DNA of 57,211 nt from Clostridiaceae bacterium (GTDB lineage Bacteria > Bacillota > Clostridia > Tissierellales > Sporanaerobacteraceae): NCBI GenBank assembly GCA_019391515.1, contig JAHXQP010000032.1:1-57211 (forward strand). The letters run 5' to 3'. Shown piece by piece: positions 16,926-25,058 of this stretch. The stretch's first letter is position 1. Each line of letters starts with the position of its first letter. The notes beneath the pieces were generated by a model. It saw nothing but the letters and a program-made list of their open reading frames with translations, was not told the origin of the DNA and did not search any database. The position numbers were made by a program, and so were the translations under genes.

Positions 16926-18420
16926 TATTTTTATAGTACTCTAAGCTTTTTAATGCTCCTGAAATATCATAGCTATATCTACTTATAATATTATTAGGAT
17001 ATATTTTTTCTGATAGTCTTCCTATATCATCATATTTATATCTAAATTCATCTTCTCCATTAATTAATCTTATCAACCTTTGTGAACTATCATATCCATA
17101 TTTTGCTTCTTTTCCATCTGGATATATTAGTTTAGTTCTTTGTCCTACTTCATTCCATTCATAGCTTACTTTTTTCTTATCTGGTGTTGTTATGCTTTCT
17201 ACTCTTCCTAATTTATCTAAGGCTATTTTCGTCTTTCCTAGCCAATCTTCTATTTCTACTAATTCTCTTAAGCTATTGTAGCCAAATTTAACTTCCCGAC
17301 CATCATCATATTTTATCTTTTCTATTTGTCCTATTTCATTGTATAATCTTTCCGTTACATAACCATCTTTATCAATATCTTTAATTAGTCTATTGTTTTC
17401 ATCATAAACAAATTTAGATTCATTACCTTCTCCATCTACTATTTTTGTTAGGTTTCCTATTAAATCATATTGATACCTTGTTGTTACAGATAGTCCATTC
17501 TGTCTATTTAATTTATTAGCTTCTTCTAAATTCTCATCTATTAATTGTAACTGCTCTAGTTTTGTTAAGTTTCCTACTTCATCATATTCATATTTAGTTT
17601 CATTACCTAAAGCATCTATTACAAATTTTAAATTCCCTGTTTTTGTATAAGTATATCTAGTTTCATTCCCTCTTTCATCTATTACTTTCCTTATTAGTCC
17701 ACTAGGAGTATATTTAAACTCCCTCTTAGTTCCATCTGAATTTATTACTTTAGAGATCTAGTCTTGTTCCCATTTTTATCAGTAAAGGATATTAAATTAT
17801 TCCTACTGTAGTAGACAGATATTTCTTCTCCATCTTCATATATTACTTTGGTATTTCTAAACTTCTCATCCCTACCATAAAATATCTTATTACCATTTTG
17901 TTCTGTAAGCTCTAAAAGATTCTCATCATCTAAATATCTATATTCCATTATTCCACCATCTGGGAATACTTGTTTAGATGTTCTAGATACATCATCGTAT
18001 TCATTGGTTACTAGTTTTATATTCCTTGGACTTATGACGTCTATTAGTCTATCGACTACATCGTATGTATATTTAAAACTTGTATTATCTGGCAAGTTCA
18101 CTTCTACTAAATTATCTTCTTCATAGAAAAAACTTACTTTCCTACCTATTAAATCTTCTATATATTCTAACAATTCATCTTTATAGTGGAAATCTATATC
18201 TCCTGATAATGTAGATACCCTTTTTAATCTATCTTCTTCGTAATCCAGTATAATTTCATTTCCATTTATATCTATAATTTTATTTAATCTGCCTTCTTTT
18301 GAAAATTCATATTTCTCCTTACTTTTAAGTATTAGTTCATATCCTTTTAGTTCATCATCTTCCTTTAGCTCCACTATCTTCTGTCCTAGTAAAATTGTAG
18401 AAGTATATTCTCCACTTCCA
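16926..18420 (-). pseudogene. RHS core, central YD-repeat region, in two frames
   Basis: The frame 17745-18374, extended upstream by GSGEYTSTILLGQKIVELKE, encodes YD repeats such as VSFFYEEDNLVEVNLPD and ends at NGNKTRSLK, where the frame is lost near 17755. From there a second frame runs to about 16925 with continuous repeats (FKYTPSGLIRKVIDERGNET, YEYDEVGNLTKL, FVYDENNRLIKDIDKDGY, YGYDSSQRLIRLI). Beta-shell repeats of this kind are diagnostic of RHS/YD proteins. The junction with the N-terminal piece also lacks the segment that normally follows the N-terminal PVNLATGNF motif, so a deletion accompanies the frameshift. Confidence 0.85.
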
Positions 18421-19020
18421 TTAAGGATAGGACCCTAGTATTTCTAAGTCTGCTTTTTCATAACTGAAATTTCCTGTTGCTAAGTTTACTGGATCTTTAC
18501 TATATTTTACAGTTTCTATTGCTAAACCTTTAGACTGCTCTAGCGCTTCTCTTATGTTTTTATCTATAGTTTTAAATTTCATACCACTTTTTAATTTCAA
18601 TTTCATCAAAGCTCTATCAAATTCTTTACTATCTATAGCTGTGAAATCTATTTTTACAAATTCCCTATATTCATTTATTATATCGGTAAGTATTCTAGTC
18701 CCTTCTGTTAGTTTAGACATGCTATCGCTAGAGATACTATCCCCTCTTGGAAGGTTAGATAATAGATGGTCTATATTGGTATTTAATTTCCTAGTTAAAT
18801 CATCAAATATATGTTTTTCAATTCTAGCCCTAGTTATATTAGCTCTTAAAGTGCTACTTTTCACATTTGAAGGAACCCTGGATTCTAATGAAGATACACT
18901 TTTTATCTCCCTTTCCATATCTAAAGATATTTCTTTAGCTTTCTTAAGTAACGTGGTATATTCTTGTTTTAACTCTTCTAATGAAGCATAGAGAAAAACC
19001 CTATCTCTTCCCAATGACAT
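18421..19020 (-). pseudogene. RHS polymorphic toxin, N-terminal part
   Basis: Starting at ATG 19020 (MSLGRDRVF, after AAGGTGATC), the first 150 residues are alpha-helical and heptad-like (LEELKQEYTTLLKKAKEISL), resembling the helical trafficking heads of Gram-positive exported toxins. Then comes DPVNLATGNFSYEKADLEI, the DUF6531-type motif that opens an RHS region. The frame ends at LGSYP, TAA, and the rest continues in another frame as GSGEYTST. Export by a type VII-like system is suggested by the helical head but no secretion genes are in the window. The whole chain from 19020 to 15335 was one gene. Confidence 0.8.
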
Positions 19021-19244
19021 AAGATCACCTTCTCCCATTATCTATTCCACTTTCATTCCCATACTAAGCTTTCTGTCTTGCTTTTTGTAACATATATTCC
19101 GTTTATATACATTATTTTAATTTTATCATATGGTGTATATTCGCTCAATTGGATTCCTTTAAATAAAGTAAAAGTAGACCTAAATGCCTATTTTTTTCCT
19201 AGGCTATTTTATTCATATTGATGTAGTTTTTTATAAATAAAAAT

Positions 19245-19282
19245 ATCCTTATAAACCTTGAAGAATAAAGATTTATAAGGAT
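19245..19282 (-). terminator. Terminator after the glycine-rich small protein
   Basis: ATCCTTATAAA and TTTATAAGGAT form an 11-bp stem, followed on the minus strand by ATTTTTATTTATAAAAAA. It lies about 30 bp after the gene. Confidence 0.65.
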
Positions 19283-19312
19283 GTTTATATATTAAAATTA
19301 ATTATATAATAT

Positions 19313-19501
19313 TTATTTTTTCTTTTTATCTGATATCACGCCTAAAGCTAAACCAATAGTTAACCCAATACCTATTCCTATACTAAGTTTACCCGTTAAA
19401 ATACCAAATGTTGTTCCAAAAGCCAATCCTAGAGCTATCCCTATTGATAAATTATCATCTTCCTTTTCTTCTTTTTCATTTATATCTTTTTCATCTTTCA
19501 T
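19313..19501 (-). CDS. Small glycine-zipper-like membrane protein, unknown
   Basis: The 62-residue protein (start ATG 19501, after TGGAGGA) has an acidic N-terminal tail (KDEKDINEKEEKEDD) and a Gly/Leu/Ile-rich hydrophobic part (IGIALGLAFGTTFGILTG, IGIGIGLTIGLALGVI) with GxxxG spacing, probably two packed helices. An in-frame TTG at 19516 is inside the ribosome-binding site and is not used. No assigned function. It is monocistronic with its own terminator. Confidence 0.65.
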   Translation of the reverse strand: MKDEKDINEKEEKEDDNLSIGIALGLAFGTTFGILTGKLSIGIGIGLTIGLALGVISDKKKK

Positions 19502-19585
19502 AATAAAATCCTCCAATTATATTTTATTGCTTATAATTATAATAGCATAGATATGTTCCGAAATGAAATATCCTAACACTATACT

Positions 19586-20635
19586 TCACTCTTTTATCAA
19601 ATGCCATGATAAGCCATTATCCATTGAATTATATTTGATCCTTTTATCAGAATCAGCCCATGAAGGATTTCCTAATATTAACTCAATGCTTTCACCTTTT
19701 CTTTTAATATCATGTACATATAGCATATGTTTATTTGGTTCTGGTATATTGATTGTGACAGTCTTCCAAGTTGAACCACAATCACTGGTCTTGAAAAGTG
19801 ATAAGCCATTGCTTGGTCCAAAATTAGCAAAGCCTAATTCATGGTCAAGAAAAACCCCATAATACATTTCACTAGTTGCAGGAAATAGAGAGACTACCTT
19901 CCATGATAAACCTCCATCTTCCGATTTAACAAATGCATATAAGTATGAACTGGCGGCCCGATCCACAAGGTAAAAACCATAATTAACATTATCATCTATT
20001 TTTTGAACATATTCAATATTCCTTAGATCTACTTTTATATCCTGTATGTTCATCTCCTTCTCTTTACCTATATCTTCATTTGTTTCCTCTAGCAAATCAT
20101 TTAATTCACTTTCATCAACTAAATCAGAACTCGAATCTGAATCTTTTTGAAAATCACCCCATTTATTTTCCCCTCTATATGCAGTATCTACACCATACCA
20201 AAATACATTTTTATATGGATGATAATTATATATATGGTCTGGTGTCATCCAGCCTGTATCTCTAATGACATACTTTTTCCCATCATGGCTCTCTACCCCT
20301 ATCTCCTTATAACCAAAAACAATAGCAAACACAAAAATAAATAAAACACAAATATTAATTAAAACAACTGAAATAGTAGCTATCACTTGAATAATTTCTT
20401 TCCATATTTTCTTAGCAGATACTTTTTTCTTTAATCGGTTATTCACAGTATTGAAAACCACAATCTCTATAGTAAATCCACAAATAACTAAAATAATTAA
20501 AGCTAAAATAAATGTCCAATCCCTAAATACTATATTAAAAGGGACTAGAAGTAAATTGCCATATAAGAGAAAAAGGATGGAAATTATACCTATAATAAGT
20601 GAAGTAATAGTTATTAAAGACACTTTATTTTTCAA
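19586..20635 (-). CDS. Membrane protein with extracellular Asp-box (BNR-like) repeats
   Basis: The 349-residue protein has three hydrophobic segments in its first 110 residues (LITITSLIIGIISILFLLYG, FILALIILVICGFTIEIVVF, VLINICVLFIFVFAIVFGY), an acidic linker near 180, and a C-terminal domain with three Asp-box repeats: SEDGGLSW, TSDCGSTW and SMDNGLSW. Such repeats mark beta-propeller blades in sialidases and YCF48-like proteins. With only about three blades this is either a partial propeller or a small binding domain. The call is structural; no enzyme function can be assigned. Confidence 0.6.
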   Translation of the reverse strand: MKNKVSLITITSLIIGIISILFLLYGNLLLVPFNIVFRDWTFILALIILVICGFTIEIVVFNTVNNRLKKKVSAKKIWKEIIQVIATISVVLINICVLFIFVFAIVFGYKEIGVESHDGKKYVIRDTGWMTPDHIYNYHPYKNVFWYGVDTAYRGENKWGDFQKDSDSSSDLVDESELNDLLEETNEDIGKEKEMNIQDIKVDLRNIEYVQKIDDNVNYGFYLVDRAASSYLYAFVKSEDGGLSWKVVSLFPATSEMYYGVFLDHELGFANFGPSNGLSLFKTSDCGSTWKTVTINIPEPNKHMLYVHDIKRKGESIELILGNPSWADSDKRIKYNSMDNGLSWHLIKE

Positions 20636-20697
20636 AACTTATCCCCCTAATATTTCTTTTAAAGTTAATCTTCAACCTTTTTAATATTAAGCCTACT

Positions 20698-20916
20698 TCA
20701 ATCCTTAGGAATTATAAGTCTAGGAGTTAAATAAACTAATATACCAACTGATCCTATGAAAATAAAAATTATAATTAATCCATTTTTAAAATCATTATTG
20801 GTAGCCTCTTTAGTTAACATATTAAAATCTCTGTCTAATATATATCTATATATAAAAGTTCCTACAAAAACTTCTAAAAATAAAACAATGTTTTTAATCC
20901 TAATTAAATTCTTCAT
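20698..20916 (-). CDS. Small two-pass membrane protein, unknown
   Basis: The 72-residue protein has two hydrophobic segments (IVLFLEVFVGTFIYRYIL and GLIIIFIFIGSVGILVYL) joined by a charged loop. It starts on ATG 20916. No family is recognised. It precedes the Asp-box protein on the same strand with a 60-bp gap, so they may share a transcript. Confidence 0.5.
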   Translation of the reverse strand: MKNLIRIKNIVLFLEVFVGTFIYRYILDRDFNMLTKEATNNDFKNGLIIIFIFIGSVGILVYLTPRLIIPKD

Positions 20917-20937
20917 CCTATTACAAATTAAATAATT

Positions 20938-21024
20938 TCAGTCTTTTAACTCTAATTTGTTAGGATTTTTACTGAAACCTATAACTCCATTATACATAAT
21001 TTGCTTTCTTAAGTAATCATCCAT
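20938..21024 (-). CDS. Candidate 28-residue peptide
   Basis: An ATG at 21024 with an upstream AAAGG opens a 28-codon frame (MDDYLRKQIMYNGVIGFSKN, then PNKLELKD, stop). The 310-bp stretch between the small membrane gene and the broken CPBP gene holds nothing else recognisable apart from a terminator. It may be a real peptide or a chance frame; there is no supporting homology. Confidence 0.2.
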   Translation of the reverse strand: MDDYLRKQIMYNGVIGFSKNPNKLELKD

Positions 21025-21151
21025 ACTATTATGCCTTTCTAGTTTTAGTGGGCTCTAATTTATAAGTTAATTATAATAGATTTGTACTTTAATATATTTT
21101 TTATGGTTATTAAAATATAAAGTCTTATTATAGCATAGGTATATTGAAAAT

Positions 21152-21191
21152 AAAAAATCCTAACCCTGTTTAATATAAGTTAGGATTTTTG
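21152..21191 (-). terminator. Terminator after the CPBP pseudogene
   Basis: AAAAATCCTAAC and GTTAGGATTTTT form a 12-bp stem around a 14-nt loop, with T-runs on both strands. Confidence 0.75.
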
Positions 21192-21226
21192 TTTATTGTT
21201 TAGAGTGAAATAAAGAATATGATCAA

Positions 21227-22014
21227 CTACAGTTCACATGATGATAATTTGGTGCTAAATTTTTCCCTATCAGCAAGTAAAAGTACTAGGCATATTAAAG
21301 TACTAATACTACATGCCACAGTATAGAACATAATTCCTTCTCTTCCTGTAAGAAGCAATATGGATGAAATATTAATCCCTAAATGAAACAAAGCCATACA
21401 AATCATATTTCTATTAGATTTTGAATAAATCCATGCCATCATCACAGAAAATTCTGTAATAAGTAATATAAACAAAAGATATCCAAGAATCCCATAAGAT
21501 ACTAATTTGCCAAAATGCCATGCTCCCCATAGAATTCCTGTAAAAACGGCACTACTAAAAAGAGAATATTTTCTGTTGAAAGACGGTTGCATAAATCCAT
21601 GCCATCCTATTTCTTCCCCTATACAGCCAATCAATGCACCCAAAACAATCATAATTAATAACTTAACAGGATAACTCTATTTGGAATATAAGTTTTACCG
21701 TATACAGACATAATTACAGATGTGATGGCAACAATAGAAACAGGAATTATTAAAGATAACAGAAGACATAAAATATCTGTTATATTTTTGATTGGGCCCC
21801 AATTCATATTTTTAAAGCAATCTTTATCTTTCGCGCATAAAAAAACAAAGAGTGCACCAAAGGTCGGAGCCGTTTGTACTAATACCAAACTAATGATTGT
21901 CTGGTATTGTTTAGGAATAAAATTTACACATAAAGTCTGTGATATGCCTCCTAAAATAATTGTAAATATTAATGTAAATAAATAAAACCATATAACACTA
22001 TGTTTTTTGATCAT
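21227..22014 (-). pseudogene. CPBP intramembrane metalloprotease, frameshifted
   Basis: Two frames make up one CPBP/Abi protein. The first (22014-21655) opens MIKKHSVIWFYLFTLIF with several membrane segments and ends VILLSY. The second (frame open from about 21670, to 21227) carries CIGEEIGWHGFMQPSF, the motif-2 region GILWGAWHFG and the motif-3 region MALFHLGIN. A single-base shift near 21665 separates them. The usual EExxxR motif here reads EEIGWH, so Arg is replaced by His. A sequencing error could explain the shift but not the His. Confidence 0.75.
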
Positions 22015-22167
22015 TGACACTCATTCCTTTGTTTATCATTTTCAGTTTGTTGTTTTTTATAAATATAACACAACAATCTACTGTTATGCTCATTTTGTTC
22101 GTGAAACTACAATGCACTCACGAAATTCAAAGCTGCTTTTTGAAAACTTTTTCTAAATCTGGACAAG

Positions 22168-22392
22168 TTAAGAGGAAAAATATAAACTATTCTCCCATAC
22201 ATGATCCCAATGACTATGAGTATTTACAACGATTATTGGCTTATCTCCAACTAATTTTATAATATCAGGCCCTAGGTAAGTGTCTATTATATAGGTGTAA
22301 TGCTCCCCATAAATGGCATATACATTGGTAGGAATACCTAGATCATGGAAAGTAAAAAGAATACCTCTGTTTCTAACCTTTTTTATATTCAT
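22168..22392 (-). pseudogene. MBL-fold metallohydrolase, N-terminal fragment
   Basis: From ATG 22392 (after AGGAGAT) the protein begins like a normal MBL-fold hydrolase (TNVYAIYGEHYTYIIDTYLG) and reaches the metal motif THSHWDHVWENS, equivalent to HxHxDH. It then stops after 74 residues, whereas intact members have 200 or more. The second half, with the further metal ligands, is absent, so the protein cannot be a working enzyme. It sits between the broken CPBP gene and the insertion-sequence remnant. Confidence 0.75.
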
Positions 22393-22612
22393 ATTAATCT
22401 CCTTTTTATACCACTTAATACAAAATAAACAATCTCTAGTTTGCCCTTATCTACTGTTGAAAACTTTATAAATGTTGTTCGTTATTTAAAATTGCTCTCG
22501 TATATATCAAAAAAGTCGTTATTTCTTTTCCCTGATTTCGGATATCCTTATCATTATCAGCAGATAATTGCTATTGATTCAAAACAAATTCTAATCTGTG
22601 ATTGATCGTGAA

Positions 22613-22735
22613 CCTCCCATCACTGAAGTGACGGGCTTCTCGCATCACTACTAGAATTTCCTCCTTCATTGACCTCGTAACCTACTATCTTAACAGGCGT
22701 TAATTCGGATGGTCCCCACCTTATTATATTTGAAT
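22613..22735 (-). ncRNA. Remnant of an omega-RNA / right end of an IS200/IS605-type element
   Basis: On the minus strand the sequence reads GGTGGGGACC near its start, then GTAGGTTACGAGGTCAATG, and then GCGAGAAGCCCG leading into the hairpin CCCGTCACTTCAGTGATGGG (22616-22635; a short stem with one G-T pair). This order is the usual 3' end of TnpB-associated omega-RNAs. It lies directly downstream of the tnpB remnant in the same orientation. The tnpB gene is truncated, so the RNA is a relic, although it could still be transcribed. Confidence 0.6.
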
Positions 22736-22762
22736 GGGTGTGCATATCCTACCCTACATTTT

Positions 22763-23010
22763 TTATATTTGCACCACTGATTCTAAATCCTTTAATCCCT
22801 GGTTTAATATATTAATACTAGCATTTATATCTCTATTATGATAAGTTAGTTCCACATTCAGACATGTCCATTCTCTTATAGATAGATTTTTTGCTTTATT
22901 ATTTTTATAATTACAATTACTACATATTTGACTACTGGCATAGAATCTATCTCCCTTATGGTAAATTCTATTATTCCATTCTGATTTATAATGTATTTTT
23001 AGGATAGAAC
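22763..23010 (-). pseudogene. TnpB C-terminal fragment (IS200/IS605 or IS607 type)
   Basis: The frame gives YHKGDRFYASSQICSNC, then NYKNNKAKNLSIREWTCLN, then YHNRDINASINILNQGLK, ending at TAA 22763. This is the C-terminal zinc-finger and final RuvC segment of TnpB. The first CxxC is intact but the second pair is reduced to one Cys (TCLNVEL for CPxC), and HDRD reads HNRD. Everything upstream, including the first RuvC Asp and Glu, is missing or too decayed to read. The element is dead. Confidence 0.8.
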
Positions 23011-23133
23011 TTCAAACCTATTGATTTATCAATACCTTATGCTCGTGTCATTATTATAGCACTTTCCCCACAAACAGTGTTGGATGGAAAATAAGTTTTT
23101 TCAAACTCATGTATATTTTTAGCTGTTTTAAAA

Positions 23134-23167
23134 GATCAAAAATCGGTGTTTTCTCTGATTTTTGATC
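23134..23167. repeat. Perfect inverted repeat
   Basis: GATCAAAAATC and GATTTTTGATC are 11-bp arms around a 12-nt loop, in decayed DNA between the TnpB and ABC ATPase fragments. It may be an old terminator. Confidence 0.6.
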
Positions 23168-23207
23168 CAACTTTTGTCTTTAACCACTGTATATTATGTT
23201 CAACCCC

Positions 23208-23245
23208 TATTATTTCTCATCCGAGCTAGCATATGAGAAATAATA
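23208..23245. repeat. Perfect inverted repeat next to the ABC ATPase fragment
   Basis: TATTATTTCTCAT and ATGAGAAATAATA are 13-bp arms around a 12-nt loop ending one base before the fragment's stop. It looks like a former terminator of that gene. Confidence 0.6.
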
Positions 23246-23430
23246 TCAATTAAAAATATATTTATTATTACTATTAACGAAATGGAATTTTTGTGGAACA
23301 TAGGAAATAGTAATCCCCTTTGCAATTTTAAGCCTATCTTGCCAAGGCACACCTTTACCCAAGATTGCCCTTATAATGCTAATTTTACCACTCCCATTAT
23401 CTCCATAGCTATTGATTTTAATACATTAAG
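23246..23430 (-). pseudogene. ABC ATPase fragment (possibly ABC-F type)
   Basis: A minus-strand frame reads INSYGDNGSGKISIIRAILG, a Walker A motif, then KGITISYVPQKFHFVN, which resembles the Q-loop region, and stops at TGA 23246-23248. Only about 60 residues remain of a protein that would be several hundred long. GDNGSGK with a nearby SYVPQ fits ABC-F ribosome-protection or exporter ATPases, but the fragment is too short to tell which. Confidence 0.55.
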
Positions 23431-23455
23431 TAAAAAATTTATCATTTTCTAAAAC

Positions 23456-23487
23456 AAAAAGGCCGGATTAAAAATCCGACCTTTTTT
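23456..23487 (-). terminator. Terminator of the hyp operon
   Basis: AAAAAGGCCGGAT and ATCCGACCTTTTT pair with one mismatch around a TAAAA-rich loop, with T-runs on both strands, directly after the methyltransferase stop. It closes the five-gene hypB operon. Confidence 0.75.
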
Positions 23488-24079
23488 ATCTACATCCAAT
23501 GATTACAAACATCTTTTCATTGTCCACTTCTTCTAACACTTTTAAGCCAGCAGTGGAAAAATACTCCCTCATGGTTGCCATTGTAGGCAAATTGTCTTCT
23601 TTGACGGCTTCGTCTGCTCGGCTATGAATATTGTTTATTTCCTCTCTGCTCTGAGAATGACAAATTGTAAATTTGCCTCCATTTTTTAATTTTTGTGCAA
23701 GTTTATTAACCGCCTCTTTTTTTCTGCATTGAAAATGAGGAAACATGGAATAGCAGATAATGTGGTCATAGATGACTTTATCATCATTCATATCAAGTAC
23801 ATCTCCACATTCAAAAATGACATTGTCGCATTTGTATTTTTTCCTAGCCACCTCAATCATTTTATCTGCCATGTCGATTGCCTTTATATAACCTGACTGA
23901 GTGACTCTTCGATAAAGGCTTGGTATTAATATGCCTGTTCCTGTGCCTACATCTAAAACATTGCTCCCTGATTTAATTCTAACTAAGTCCAATATATACT
24001 CTACTTTTGTCATATTATGATTAGAAGTTTCATCCCAAGTACTTGCTACGCTATTGAAAAAATCTTTTTGTAATTTCAT
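23486..24079 (-). CDS. Class I SAM-dependent methyltransferase
   Basis: The 197-residue protein has the Rossmann SAM motifs: VLDVGTGTGILIPSL (motif I, near residue 40), AIDMADKMIEVARKK (motif II, acidic ribose contact) and FECGDVLDMN. The C-terminal half (FTICHSQSREEINNIHSRAD) is typical of small-molecule methyltransferases. The substrate is unknown. It is the last gene of the hypB operon, 9 bp after the ECF component gene. Its link to nickel metabolism is by position only. Confidence 0.88.
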   Translation of the reverse strand: MKLQKDFFNSVASTWDETSNHNMTKVEYILDLVRIKSGSNVLDVGTGTGILIPSLYRRVTQSGYIKAIDMADKMIEVARKKYKCDNVIFECGDVLDMNDDKVIYDHIICYSMFPHFQCRKKEAVNKLAQKLKNGGKFTICHSQSREEINNIHSRADEAVKEDNLPTMATMREYFSTAGLKVLEEVDNEKMFVIIGCR

Positions 24080-24088
24080 TTAAACCAC

Positions 24089-24628
24089 CTACACTGACTT
24101 TTGAAATTCATTATTTTGGTTGAATTTCTCTACTGCAAACACAATTATAGGTATAAGGATTAATTGTATGATGATTCCTGGAATTCCTTTAACAATTGCA
24201 CCTTGTACAAATACAACTGGACCAGGTAACTTTGCCATGAAAAATGTTGCCAATATCCATACAACTATACCTGCCATGATTCTTCCACATATCATACTGA
24301 TAATGAGTGATGCATAGATATTCATATTTAATTTTCTATAAAGTAAGCTTACTACAATACCATAAACGGCAAGCTCTGGTATCATAAATAGTAGTACTGG
24401 AAAAAGTGGAGGCATTCCTGTAAATAATGAACTAAGAAGGGGAGTCAACACACCTACTGCCAATGCAAATGGCCAATCTAGAAAAAATCCAGCAATTAAC
24501 ACTGGTATATGCATAGGCAAGAATATTGAGCCACCTCCCTCCACAGCATGAAATGCTATGGGTAATATAATACCAACAGCTATAAATAAACCTGATAATA
24601 CCAACTTTTTAGTTATCTGTTCTTTCAT
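24089..24628 (-). CDS. ECF transporter S component
   Basis: The 179-residue protein has five or six membrane segments with KLVLSGLFIAVGIILPIAFH, GSIFLPMHIPVLIAGFFLDW and the Gly/Pro-rich loop FTGMPPLFPVLLFMIPELAV, typical of substrate-binding S components of energy-coupling-factor vitamin transporters. The ATPases and T component are not in the window, so it probably uses a shared ECF module encoded elsewhere. Start ATG 24628 follows GGAGGCAG; the frame from 24652 would overlap hypA more deeply. The substrate cannot be assigned. The operon context suggests a metal- or cofactor-related ligand. Confidence 0.8.
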   Translation of the reverse strand: MKEQITKKLVLSGLFIAVGIILPIAFHAVEGGGSIFLPMHIPVLIAGFFLDWPFALAVGVLTPLLSSLFTGMPPLFPVLLFMIPELAVYGIVVSLLYRKLNMNIYASLIISMICGRIMAGIVVWILATFFMAKLPGPVVFVQGAIVKGIPGIIIQLILIPIIVFAVEKFNQNNEFQKSV

Positions 24629-24641
24629 TACAATCTGCCTC

Positions 24642-24983
24642 CTAACAAGCAACGATCTCTTTGATTAAAAACTCCCTACCACAAAGTAATTCCCAATCTT
24701 CACTCCCACAACTTGGACATTCTCCCTTATGTTCAATTAAATTAAATACATTTTTACAATTATCACATATACAATTGCCTGGCAATATTTCAATTTCTAA
24801 TTTTGTATTCTCTAACATAGTTCCATCTACTGCAGCTGGATAACAGGCTTCAGCAAATCTTGGTATAACTGAAGATAGTTCTCCAATTTGAAGTACCAAT
24901 GTATCAATATCTGTAACCCCATTTTGTTTTGCAAAGGTTTCAACCGTTTGCACAACATTGATCATAATTCCTAGCTCATGCAA
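24642..24983 (-). CDS. hypA: Hydrogenase nickel incorporation protein HypA
   Basis: The 113-residue protein begins MHELGIM, with the nickel-binding His2, and has the structural zinc site CDNCKNVFNL and CPSCGSEDWELL near residues 75-95. HypA works with the GTPase HypB to deliver nickel to the [NiFe]-hydrogenase large subunit. Here hypA is separated from hypB by a large Fe-S flavoprotein gene in the same operon. No hydrogenase structural genes or hypCDEF are in the window, so they must lie elsewhere if the pathway is complete. Confidence 0.95.
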   Translation of the reverse strand: MHELGIMINVVQTVETFAKQNGVTDIDTLVLQIGELSSVIPRFAEACYPAAVDGTMLENTKLEIEILPGNCICDNCKNVFNLIEHKGECPSCGSEDWELLCGREFLIKEIVAC

Positions 24984-25021
24984 ATTAGTTCACCCCTATT
25001 CTCCTAATAAATAAAGAATAT

Positions 25022-25046
25022 AGGGTGGGCCTTATCCCACCCTTTT
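25022..25046. terminator. Short G/C-rich hairpin between the oxidoreductase and hypA
   Basis: AGGGTGGG and CCCACCCT form an 8-bp stem, followed on the plus strand by TTTTG. On the minus strand, the direction of the genes, the T-run is weak, so it may act as an intercistronic stability hairpin or a partial terminator. Confidence 0.5.
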
Positions 25047-25058
25047 GTTCTGTAAATA

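Noticed and set aside
18554-18991. Plus-strand 145-codon frame opposite the RHS N-terminal part
   Set aside because: It mirrors the helical coding sequence on the other strand, with no ribosome-binding site and no recognisable domain.
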